Program-made: the position numbers and the translations under genes
Notes under the pieces: generated by a model
What the model was told of the DNA's origin: nothing
The model's input: the letters and a program-made list of their open reading frames with translations, nothing else
Databases searched by the model: none
Source of the DNA: Pseudomonadota bacterium
Lineage (GTDB): Bacteria; Pseudomonadota; Alphaproteobacteria; Caulobacterales; Caulobacteraceae
DNA length: 62,078 nucleotides
Direction: 5' to 3'
NCBI GenBank assembly: GCA_021816155.1
Contig: JAKAZA010000002.1
Coordinates: 1 to 62,078, forward strand
Shown here: positions 14,408 through 22,210 of the stretch, piece after piece
How positions within the stretch are numbered: the stretch's first letter is position 1
How the letters are laid out: each line of letters starts with the position of its first letter

Positions 14408-14716
14408 TCATGTCACCTTCGCCCTGGCGGCGAGGACAAAAACTTCAGCCCTGTCAGCTCGCCATTGCTGACCCGCGGAGCCTCGCTCGCGCAAGGTCGC
14501 TCGCCGCCGAGCCACCGAATGAAAGGCTCGGCGCATCTGGCAAAACAGCCAGAGCCTGGTGTCGGCGCTCTCTCGCGGGCGCTCTTCACCATCCAGGGCG
14601 GTCTTCATGGTGAACTCGAATAGTTCACGCGCCTCATCCTCGTCTAGGGATAGACAAGTCGCGTAGGTCCGCAGCGGCTCTTGCAGGCCAAGGATTTCGT
14701 CGCGCAGGTCAATCAT
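14408..14716 (-). CDS. Short sigma-70 region-2-like protein (102 aa, no region 4)
   Basis: LQEPLRTYATCLSLDEDEARELFEFTMKTALDGEERPRESADTRLWLFCQMRRAFHSVARRR resembles the ECF/EcfG region 2 pattern. Confidence 0.45.
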   Translation of the reverse strand: MIDLRDEILGLQEPLRTYATCLSLDEDEARELFEFTMKTALDGEERPRESADTRLWLFCQMRRAFHSVARRRATLRERGSAGQQWRADRAEVFVLAARAKVT

Positions 14717-14859
14717 GAACGTGGGCGACCCCTTGAGCCCGGCTGCCTCCAGGCGGACATCTGGGCGAGACGGCGGCGACCGATCCGGCGGACGCCAGCT
14801 ACGCTCTGAAGCTTGCACCCACCTCCGCTCGAACCGGAAGGGCGCAGAAGGCAAGTCAA

Positions 14860-14887
14860 TGGGTGACGGGGGCGGGTTCGAACCGCC
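14860..14887 (-). other. tRNA 3'-end-like fragment (T-arm + acceptor strand + CCA)
   Basis: Minus strand GGCGG-TTCGAAC-CCGCC-CCCGTCA-C-CCA; no 5' acceptor partner seen. Confidence 0.4.
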
Positions 14888-14900
14888 CCGCGTCCAAGCC

Positions 14901-15110
14901 TCAAGCGCTTTGTAGTTGGCTGGCGGACATCTTGCCGCTGCGCTTGTCGCGCTCGAGCTCATAGCCGAGCTTCTGCCCCTCGTGGATCGAGCCGAGGCCC
15001 GACCTTTCCACCGCAGAGATGTGGACGAAGACATCGTTGCCGCCATCGTCGGGTTGGATGAAGCCGAAGCCCTTGGTGGCGTTGAACCACTTCACTGTGC
15101 CAGTCGTCAT
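14901..15110 (-). CDS. Cold-shock domain protein
   Basis: [37 protein letters not shown]. Confidence 0.95.
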   Translation of the reverse strand: MTTGTVKWFNATKGFGFIQPDDGGNDVFVHISAVERSGLGSIHEGQKLGYELERDKRSGKMSASQLQSA

Positions 15111-15388
15111 GTAGATTGCCTTGGGTATACGTTTTCCGGCGCCCCGGCTGAGGCGCAGATCAAATTGTCGAAGAGGAAGGAGTAGCTCGGGGCTCGATCC
15201 GTAGAGCAAGCGTGGAGAGCGACCGAACCAAAACGATATTCGATGGGGAACCATATCGGCTATTTTGGACGCGCGCCAGCTAAATCCTCATTTTCGGCCG
15301 CGGGCCGACAACGACTAAGCCGCAGTTTGAGAGACGCCTCTTTTTACAAACGTGGCGCTCGTCAGGGCGCGCGCCTATGTTCTAGGGT

Positions 15389-15598
15389 ATGGAGACTCAA
15401 GCCGAGATTGTCACCCGCTGGCGCTATTTGCGCGCCTTGCTGATCGAGCAACTCGCGAAATTCGAGAGCGGCGACCTCAAGATCCACGCGGGCGCGGAAG
15501 ATGTGAGTGACGGCGCGATCGAGCGTCTCAAGCGTGAAATCGAGGACTTCGACGGACTCATCGGCGTGAGCGAGAGGCGCGACGCCCAAAGGACCTAG
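15389..15598 (+). CDS. Small hypothetical protein (69 aa)
   Basis: Compositionally protein-like ORF METQAEIVTRWRYLRALLIEQLAKFESGDLKIHAGAEDVSDGAIERLKREIEDFDGLIG. Confidence 0.5.
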   Translation: METQAEIVTRWRYLRALLIEQLAKFESGDLKIHAGAEDVSDGAIERLKREIEDFDGLIGVSERRDAQRT

Positions 15599-16124
15599 CG
15601 GCGCGCCCGGTTATGGGAGGGTGGCCACGACAACGCCTTCCGCGGCAAGCGGCGCCGGATCAGCGGCGTCACCGTGCTCTTTGGGACGGCATGGGTCGAG
15701 ATCGACCGCATAGGTGACCGGTCGCTCGCCGTACACTCCCCAAAGCACGGCTCCTTCGCCGTGCAAAGAGCGGACCAGCCGCAGATGACCGCCGCGCCTA
15801 TTGGGCATCGCATAGTGACTTTGGGGACAATTCGGGACGCACGGCGCGCGGCAGTCCGAATGTAGCCGGCGAACTGGACTAGCACGGTTGCGACGACGAG
15901 TGTGCCCGCTGATTGAAATGTCAGCTCGCCCTCGGTCCATCGCACCGGCCAGATTTCGGCGCGTCAATCAGAACTCGACCTGTTCGGACATCGACGCGTC
16001 CGATCGATGCCGGAGCGCGGGCGCGTGATGAATTCACGAAGCCGCCACCCCCGGCGCCAAGGCATGGAAGCTTGACCGGAAAGTCGAATGTAGCGGCCGG
16101 CCCCAGGAACGGACGGTCGTAGGC

Positions 16125-16171
16125 GGTTCCAGGAGCTCCGGTGACAGGATACCTAACCCCACGGCCCTGGC
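16125..16171 (+). repeat. Second direct-repeat pair, copy B
   Basis: ggttccaggagctccggtgacaggatacctaaccccacggccctggc. Confidence 0.65.
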
Positions 16172-16203
16172 TGCTCACGCCGGAGGCTGCGCCGTTGTCC
16201 CCC

Positions 16204-16266
16204 CGACGCCTACCCCAACGGCGCGCACCGTGCCAATCTCCGCGCCATGGTCTGGAGCCCGGACGA
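16204..16266 (+). repeat. Direct repeat copy 2 (intact comF 5' end)
   Basis: cgacgcctaccccaacggcgcgcaccgtgccaatctccgcgccatggtctggagcccggacga. Confidence 0.85.
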
Positions 16267-17029
16267 GACCCTCGTCGCGATCGCCGATGCGGCTCTGCGC
16301 GGCCGGCGCCTCGCCCGGGCCGCGCTCGACGTGATCATGCCGCCGCTCGCCCTGGACGGGGGGCGACCGGGCGATCCGGTCCAGTCGCGGGGCCTGTCGG
16401 CGGACGCCTGGCGCAAGGTCACTTTCATCGAGGCGCCAGTCTGCGACGGCTGCGGCGCGCCGCAGGCGTACGACACCGGGGCGCCCTGCCCCGCCTGCCA
16501 GGCGCATCGGCGCGCCTTCGACCGCGCCCGCGCCGCCGTGCTCTACGACGACGCCTCGCGCGACCTGATCCTGAAGCTGAAGCGCGCCGACCGCACCGAC
16601 CTCGCCGGCCTTTTTGCGCTGTGGCTGGCGCGCGCCGCCAGCGACCTCATCGCCGAGGCCGACGCCGTGGTTCCGGCGCCGCTGCACCCGATCCGTCTTC
16701 TGACCCGCCGCTTCAACCAGGCGGCGGAGATCGCCCGCCCGCTCGCCCGCCGCGCCGGCGTCTCCTACCTGCCGGACGTGATCGTGCGGCGGCGGCACAC
16801 GCCGACGCAGGGCGGCAAGTCTGGTTCCGGCCGCCGGCGCAACGTCGCCGCGGCGTTCGCCGTGCCCCGCCGCGCCTGGCCGAAGGTGCGCGGCAAGACC
16901 ATCCTGCTCGTCGACGACGTGCTGACCACCGGGGCGACCGCCGAGGCCTGCGCGCGCGTGCTGAAGGCGGCCGGCGCGGCGCGCGTCGATGTCGCGTCGG
17001 TGGCCCGTGTGCAAGAGCACGAGGCTTGA
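16247..17029 (+). CDS. ComF family phosphoribosyltransferase
   Basis: CDGCGAPQAYDTGAPCPACQAHRRAFDRARAAVLYDDASRDLILKLK; PRTase loop ILLVDDVLTTGATAEAC. Confidence 0.94.
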   Translation: MVWSPDETLVAIADAALRGRRLARAALDVIMPPLALDGGRPGDPVQSRGLSADAWRKVTFIEAPVCDGCGAPQAYDTGAPCPACQAHRRAFDRARAAVLYDDASRDLILKLKRADRTDLAGLFALWLARAASDLIAEADAVVPAPLHPIRLLTRRFNQAAEIARPLARRAGVSYLPDVIVRRRHTPTQGGKSGSGRRRNVAAAFAVPRRAWPKVRGKTILLVDDVLTTGATAEACARVLKAAGAARVDVASVARVQEHEA

Positions 17030-17063
17030 CCTATATGACGCGGAAGTTCGAGGACTGGACGAA

Positions 17064-17324
17064 ATGGCCGACGTCGTCATCTACACCCGCCCATTCTGCG
17101 GCTTCTGCGCCCGCGCCGTCGCGTTGCTGGACCAGAAAGGCGTCGCCTACACCGAGATCGAAGCCGGCATGGACCCCGACAAGCGCCGCGAAATGATGGA
17201 GCGCTCGGGCCGCTCGACGTTCCCGCAGATCTTCATCGGCGGCAGGCACATCGGAGGGTGCGACGACATGATGGCGCTGGAGCGCACCGGCGAGCTCGAT
17301 CCTCTGCTGGCGGCGGCCGCCTGA
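17064..17324 (+). CDS. grxC: Glutaredoxin 3
   Basis: MADVVIYTRPFCGFCARAVALLDQKGVAYTEIEA...TFPQIFIGGRHIGGCDD. Confidence 0.95.
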   Translation: MADVVIYTRPFCGFCARAVALLDQKGVAYTEIEAGMDPDKRREMMERSGRSTFPQIFIGGRHIGGCDDMMALERTGELDPLLAAAA

Positions 17325-17327
17325 CCC

Positions 17328-18182
17328 ATGCTGCGCGTTGGCCTGATCCAGATGCGCACGCCGGCGGAGCAGTCCGCCGCTCTGGCGCAAGCCGAGCCGC
17401 TGGTGCGCGAGGCCGCGGCGCACGGCGCACGGCTGATCGCGACGCCCGAGGGGACCAATATCCTGCAGCGCGACAAGCCGAGGCTCTTCGCCGCGATGAC
17501 GCCGGCGGAACGTGACCCGTGCGTCGCCGGTCTGAGCGCGCTGGCGGCGGAACTGGGCGTGTGGATCCTAATCGGCTCGGCGCTGGTGCGACGCGACGAC
17601 GGCCAGTGCGCCAATCGCGCGATCCTCGTGCGCCCTGACGGCCGGGTCGCGGCCACCTACGACAAGCTGCACATGTTCGACGTCGACCTGCCCACAGGCG
17701 AGCACATCCGCGAGTCGGCGAGCTATACGCCGGGCGACCGCGCGGTGGTCGCCGAGGCTGCCGGCGCCACGCTTGGCCTATCGATCTGCTACGACCTGCG
17801 CTTTCCGAAGCTCTACAACGCGCTCGCCCACGCGGGCGCCGAGGTGCTGGCCATTCCCGCGGCGTTCACGCGCCCGACCGGCGCAGCGCACTGGGAGGTG
17901 CTGATGCGGGCCCGCGCCATCGAGACGGGCTCGTTCGTGATCGCGCCGGCGCAAGGCGGGACGCACGAGGACGGCCGCGCCACCTGGGGCCGTTCGATCG
18001 TCGTCGCGCCCTGGGGCGAGGTCGTCGCGCTGGCCGATCACGACGAGCCCTGCGCCCTCGTCGCTGACCTCGACCTCGCCCAAGTACCCAAGGCGCGCGA
18101 CGCCATCCCGGCGCTCGCCAACGAGCGTGCGTTCAGCGGCCCCGCCGGGGCGCGCCAAGCGAGCCTGAGCGCCGCCGAATGA
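17328..18182 (+). CDS. Carbon-nitrogen hydrolase (nitrilase superfamily)
   Basis: TPEGTNIL (Glu), YDKLHMFDVDL (Lys), LGLSICYDLRFPKLY (Cys). Confidence 0.94.
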   Translation: MLRVGLIQMRTPAEQSAALAQAEPLVREAAAHGARLIATPEGTNILQRDKPRLFAAMTPAERDPCVAGLSALAAELGVWILIGSALVRRDDGQCANRAILVRPDGRVAATYDKLHMFDVDLPTGEHIRESASYTPGDRAVVAEAAGATLGLSICYDLRFPKLYNALAHAGAEVLAIPAAFTRPTGAAHWEVLMRARAIETGSFVIAPAQGGTHEDGRATWGRSIVVAPWGEVVALADHDEPCALVADLDLAQVPKARDAIPALANERAFSGPAGARQASLSAAE

Positions 18183-18616
18183 TCAAGTACGCACTGGCGT
18201 GTGACCAGGACCACGAGTTCGAGGGCTGGTTCGCCGCATCGTCGGACTACGACGACCAGGCCGCCCGCGGTCTCGTCGCGTGCCCCGCGTGCGGCTCGCG
18301 CGACGTGAGGAAGCAGATCATGGCGCCCGCGGTCGCAGGCACGAAGAAGCGCGCGACGGACCAGGATCCATCCGGCGGCGTCAAGCGCGCGATGATGATG
18401 GAGGCGATGGCCCGCCTTCGCGCTCACGTCGAGGAGACGTTCGACTACGTTGGCGACGCCTTCGCCCGCGAGGCCCGCGCCATCCACGAAGGCAAGTCCG
18501 AGGACCGCGGCATCTACGGCGAGGCCACGCCCGCCGAAGTGAAGGGGCTGATGGAGGATGGCGTGCCGGTCGCGGCGCTGCCGCCCACGCCAGCCAAGAA
18601 GAGCGACGTCAACTGA
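18179..18616 (+). CDS. DUF1178 family protein
   Basis: MIKYALACDQDHEFEGWFAASSDYDDQAARGLVACPACGSRDVRKQIMAP. Confidence 0.93.
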   Translation: MIKYALACDQDHEFEGWFAASSDYDDQAARGLVACPACGSRDVRKQIMAPAVAGTKKRATDQDPSGGVKRAMMMEAMARLRAHVEETFDYVGDAFAREARAIHEGKSEDRGIYGEATPAEVKGLMEDGVPVAALPPTPAKKSDVN

Positions 18617-18623
18617 CGTCGCT
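18602..18623. terminator. Palindromic hairpin over the DUF1178 stop codon
   Basis: AGCGACGTCA-ac-TGACGTCGCT, perfect 10-bp arms. Confidence 0.35.
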
Positions 18624-18702
18624 TGACCGGGCGTCGAGCCCTGCAACAAGATCGATGGGCGAGACGGCGCGGAGCGCCGGCCGGAACGGCTCGGGGGACG
18701 GC

Positions 18703-19440
18703 ATGCGAAGCGAGCTTCTCGCGCTGCTGGCGCTCGGGGCCGCCACGTTCGCGCCGGGCGCCGCCGCCGACCCCGCGCTCGAGACGTACCATCTGGCGGG
18801 CGCGATCGGGCCCTACCCGATCCGCGTGTCCCTGACCATCAAAGACGACAAGGCCTTCGACGTCGGTCATTATTTCTACGCCAGCCGGCTGCAGGACATC
18901 CCGCTTACCGGCGCCATCGACGGGCGGTCGGTGACGCTGCAGGCGCCCGGCGGCGAGACATTCCGCCTGACGCTGCAGGGCAATGGCGGTCCGGGAGGCG
19001 AAGGCGCATCGTTCGCAACCTCGGTCGGGCTCGACGGGACGTGGACGAAGGGCGCCGAACAGCTGCCGGTGAAGCTGAGCGGCGACTTCGTTACTGACGG
19101 GCCGCCGAGCCGCCACATGTACGCGGACGTTACGAACGCGAGCGACGCCGCGTTCGAGGCCTTGGTCCGACGGTTCCTCAAAGCGGTGATCGCCGGCGAC
19201 AAGCCGGCTGCAGCGGCGGCCGTGTCCTACCCGCTTCGCGTCAACGGCGCCCGGACGCGCATGATCCGCACGCCCGCGGCGCTGATCGCTCGCTGGAACG
19301 CCGTCTTCACCCCAGCGCTCATGGCGCAGCTCAAGACGGCCGCGCCGCACGAGATGTTCGTGCACAACGGCCAGGCCATGGTGTCGGGCGGCGCGGTCTG
19401 GTTCGCCGCCCGCGGCGCAAGCGCGATCAACGAGCCCTGA
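18703..19440 (+). CDS. Hypothetical secreted protein
   Basis: Signal peptide MRSELLALLALGAATFAPGAAA; no recognised family. Confidence 0.75.
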   Translation: MRSELLALLALGAATFAPGAAADPALETYHLAGAIGPYPIRVSLTIKDDKAFDVGHYFYASRLQDIPLTGAIDGRSVTLQAPGGETFRLTLQGNGGPGGEGASFATSVGLDGTWTKGAEQLPVKLSGDFVTDGPPSRHMYADVTNASDAAFEALVRRFLKAVIAGDKPAAAAAVSYPLRVNGARTRMIRTPAALIARWNAVFTPALMAQLKTAAPHEMFVHNGQAMVSGGAVWFAARGASAINEP

Positions 19441-19444
19441 ATCG

Positions 19445-20368
19445 TCAGAGCCGGAGCGCCTCGCGCACGGTTGCGGGCCATGATCCGATATCGGTCCCGT
19501 GGGTCGCGAACATCGCCACCGCGAGGCGATCCATGCCGAAGGCCACGCAGCCGGTGTGCGCGACCTCGTCGTCCGCCGTCTTCAGGTCCCACGTGGTTCC
19601 GAAGTGGTCCTGGTGGTAGTTGAAGCTCATGCAGGCTGTCGGCGCGTCGGCCGAGCGGACCGGGACCAGCAGCTCGAACTTCAGCGCCTGCTCGATCTGG
19701 GACTGCGCCACGATCTGCCCGCCGCGGCCGAAGAACGGGTCGCTGGCGAGGTCGACGCGATAGTTGAGGCCCAGACCGTCAGCGATGCCCGTCGCGCGCT
19801 CGATCCACTCCTGGCGGAACGCCTGAATCTGGGCCTCGCTGCCGATGCGGACGTACTCGCGCATCCGGAACGACTGAAAGCGGTCGATGTCCGTCGACGG
19901 CTCGCGACGGAAGCAATCGGCGGCGACGTCATACGTGAGGCCGCCAGCGGGCACGGGCCCACGCGCCGCAGCCAGCGGATAGACCGGGTAGCAGGCCGCC
20001 GGCGCCAGCACGAGGTCAGCCGCTTCCAGGGCGTCGGTCCAGGGCTCGCCTCCCTCGACGAAGCGCCCCACCACGCCGCGGATATGCCGCTCGTCGCCGC
20101 AAAGGCAGCTGACAGCGCCCAGGAGGTTCGGGAAGCTCTTCAGGTAGCCGTGCCGCTCGATCTGCGCGCGGCTCATGATCGGCGGAAAGCGCAACACCTC
20201 GGCGTCCCTCGGGCGATGGCTCGAGATCAGCGCCGCCAGCGCCTCGACCACGCTCTCGTAAAGCCCCGTACGCGCATAGACGCCGTCCACCCCGGTCGGG
20301 CGGAACAGCACCTCCTTCAGCGCCTCCATCTCGCTCGCCCGAGGGGCGATCTTGGACATCACGCTCAT
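19445..20368 (-). CDS. Amino acid:[carrier protein] ligase (class II aaRS-like, atypical SerRS homologue without tRNA-binding domain)
   Basis: Class II aaRS core; putative Zn ligands C126 (PAACYP), E171 (RMREYVRIG), C274 (HTGCVAFGMDRL). Confidence 0.9.
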   Translation of the reverse strand: MSVMSKIAPRASEMEALKEVLFRPTGVDGVYARTGLYESVVEALAALISSHRPRDAEVLRFPPIMSRAQIERHGYLKSFPNLLGAVSCLCGDERHIRGVVGRFVEGGEPWTDALEAADLVLAPAACYPVYPLAAARGPVPAGGLTYDVAADCFRREPSTDIDRFQSFRMREYVRIGSEAQIQAFRQEWIERATGIADGLGLNYRVDLASDPFFGRGGQIVAQSQIEQALKFELLVPVRSADAPTACMSFNYHQDHFGTTWDLKTADDEVAHTGCVAFGMDRLAVAMFATHGTDIGSWPATVREALRL

Positions 20369-20376
20369 GGTCCGCC

Positions 20377-21633
20377 TCAGCCCCTGATGGTCGCCGGAAC
20401 CTCGGTCAGCAGCGCGGAGGCCGCCACATTGCCGAGGATGCGGTCGTTGTTGATCATGATCGGCGACGAGAGCACGTCGCGCAGGTGCCGTCCGATGCTG
20501 ACGTCGCTGTCGTTGCGATAGCTGGACAAGCCGCCGCAGCGCAGCGCGCTCATCACCGCCGCGACCGCGAGCTCGGAGGCGTCCACCTTGAGCAGCGCGA
20601 TCTCGGTCTGGAAACCCGCCGCGCTGAGCGCGTCCGGATCGTCCTTGACCTCCTCATACCGATCGAGCGCCGTCGCGATCAGCGCGCGCAGGGCTCGCAA
20701 GCTGGCGTTGGCGCGCGTGAAGTAAGGCGCGCTCGGCGGCGCGGCGCCCGTCCGAGCGGACTTCCTCAGGTATTTGCGCGCCTTCTCCACCGCCGCGGCG
20801 GCGACTCCCGCCCAGGCGCTGGACCACAGGATATGCGCGGCGGGCACCATGCTCTGGGCGTGGATGACCCCGTAAGCAACCGGCAGCAGCTGGGCGCCGT
20901 CACCCGAAGCGCGCAGCGTGAACCCTGCGCTGCAGGTGCCGCGCATGCCAAGCGTGTCCCAGCCAAGCGTGCGCTCGAGCGAATAGTCCGACTTCAGGAA
21001 CACGGCCAGCACCTGGTCGGAGGCGGCCGCGTTCGCCTCGCGACGGGCGGTGGTGACCACGGCGTCCGCCTCGACGCCGTAGGAAATGACGCTGGCCGCG
21101 CGGGTCAGGCGGATCCGGCCGCCCTCGTACTCGATGGGGGCCTCGCTGGAGCGGACGTCGCCGCCCCCCGAGCCTTCGGTCGTCGACGAAGCGACAAGCA
21201 GCTGGTCGCGCGTCAGCCGCCGAATGAAGCCTTCCCGCCAAGGGTCGCCGAGACCGTGACGGACCACGCACGCCACCTTCACCTGGTGCATCGCGTAGAT
21301 CATCGCCGTGGAGGCGCAGGCGCGGCCGAGCGTGTAACAGACGTCCGCGATTTCGCCGAGGCCGGCGTCCTCGCCGCCCAGACGGCGCGGGGCCATGACG
21401 CCCATGAGGCCGAGTTCCTTGGCCGTGCTGATCGCCTCCAGCGGGAAGCGGCCATCGCGGTCGACCGAGTCGGCATGCCGCGCCGCCACTGCCGCGACAC
21501 GGCTCGCGCGTTCAGCCAGATCGCCTGCGCGCGGAGGCGTTTCAAAGAGACGCTCCTTCGCCGCGGATGGCGCCGGTTCCTTCAGTCGCCTCAGTTCGTG
21601 CACGGTCATGGCCTCGCTCACCTCTCCGTTCAT
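20377..21633 (-). CDS. Acyl-CoA dehydrogenase-like flavoprotein
   Basis: ACAD-like GLMGVMAPRRLGGEDAGLGEIADVCYTLGRACASTAMIYAMH; DVSIGRHLRDVLSSPIMINNDRI C-term; ends 8 bp before the ligase. Confidence 0.9.
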   Translation of the reverse strand: MNGEVSEAMTVHELRRLKEPAPSAAKERLFETPPRAGDLAERASRVAAVAARHADSVDRDGRFPLEAISTAKELGLMGVMAPRRLGGEDAGLGEIADVCYTLGRACASTAMIYAMHQVKVACVVRHGLGDPWREGFIRRLTRDQLLVASSTTEGSGGGDVRSSEAPIEYEGGRIRLTRAASVISYGVEADAVVTTARREANAAASDQVLAVFLKSDYSLERTLGWDTLGMRGTCSAGFTLRASGDGAQLLPVAYGVIHAQSMVPAAHILWSSAWAGVAAAAVEKARKYLRKSARTGAAPPSAPYFTRANASLRALRALIATALDRYEEVKDDPDALSAAGFQTEIALLKVDASELAVAAVMSALRCGGLSSYRNDSDVSIGRHLRDVLSSPIMINNDRILGNVAASALLTEVPATIRG

Positions 21634-21684
21634 TGATCCGAGGACGCCGTTTGGGCACGGCCCCTTGGATCGTCCCGGTTCCGG

Positions 21685-21703
21685 CAGCAAACCGCATGCC
21701 AAG
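21685..21703 (-). promoter_or_regulatory. Putative sigma-54 promoter (TTGGCAT-GCGG-TTTGCT) for the flavoprotein-ligase operon
   Basis: Minus strand GG-N10-GC spacing: TTGGCATGCGGTTTGCTG. Confidence 0.65.
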
Positions 21704-21829
21704 GCGTGGAATATCCAGATAGTAAACCGCCGACCGAATTCTTTGGTTAATCGCAGTTATCACTCAACCAGTCCGCGGGTATTTTGAGCGCCTACTCGCC
21801 TTTCTAGAAGTAAAATCGGTCACATGCCC

Positions 21830-21847
21830 CTGGCACAGCCCTTGCGA
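21830..21847 (+). promoter_or_regulatory. Putative sigma-54 promoter (CTGGCAC-AGCCC-TTGCGA) for the carrier protein-hydrolase operon
   Basis: TGGCAC-N5-TTGC match with exact GG-N10-GC spacing. Confidence 0.8.
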
Positions 21848-21942
21848 CCTTCCACGCCGTGCGGCGGCCAGAAAGCCGTTCGGTTCAATTTGAGAAGCGC
21901 AGCGTCCCTTCGTGGGTCGACGCGAATGAAGGAGAGGCGACC

Positions 21943-22200
21943 ATGACCCCTGACGAGGCTCGCGCCACCATCACCACCATCGTGCGCCGGCTGCTCGCCA
22001 AGCGCTCCGCCCTAGTCGAGGTGACGCCGGACGAAAGCCTAACCGACGCGGGGCTGACCTCGCTCGACATGGTCAGCCTGATGCTCGCGATCGAGGACGC
22101 CTTCGAGATCGAGATTCCGCAACGTCGCATGACGCCGGCCAACTTCCGCACGATCGCAGCGATCGAGAAGCTGGTCGGCGCGGTGGCGCTCGCAGCCTGA
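21943..22200 (+). CDS. Acyl/aminoacyl carrier protein (85 aa)
   Basis: Phosphopantetheine motif TDAGLTSLDMVSLMLAIEDAFEIEIP (Ser40). Confidence 0.93.
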   Translation: MTPDEARATITTIVRRLLAKRSALVEVTPDESLTDAGLTSLDMVSLMLAIEDAFEIEIPQRRMTPANFRTIAAIEKLVGAVALAA

Positions 22201-22210
22201 TCGAGCGCAG

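Noticed and set aside
15611-15967. ORF ending GAVLWGVYGERPVTYAVDLDPCRPKEHGD...
   Set aside because: Might encode a small protein, but no start, family or conservation could be supported from sequence alone.
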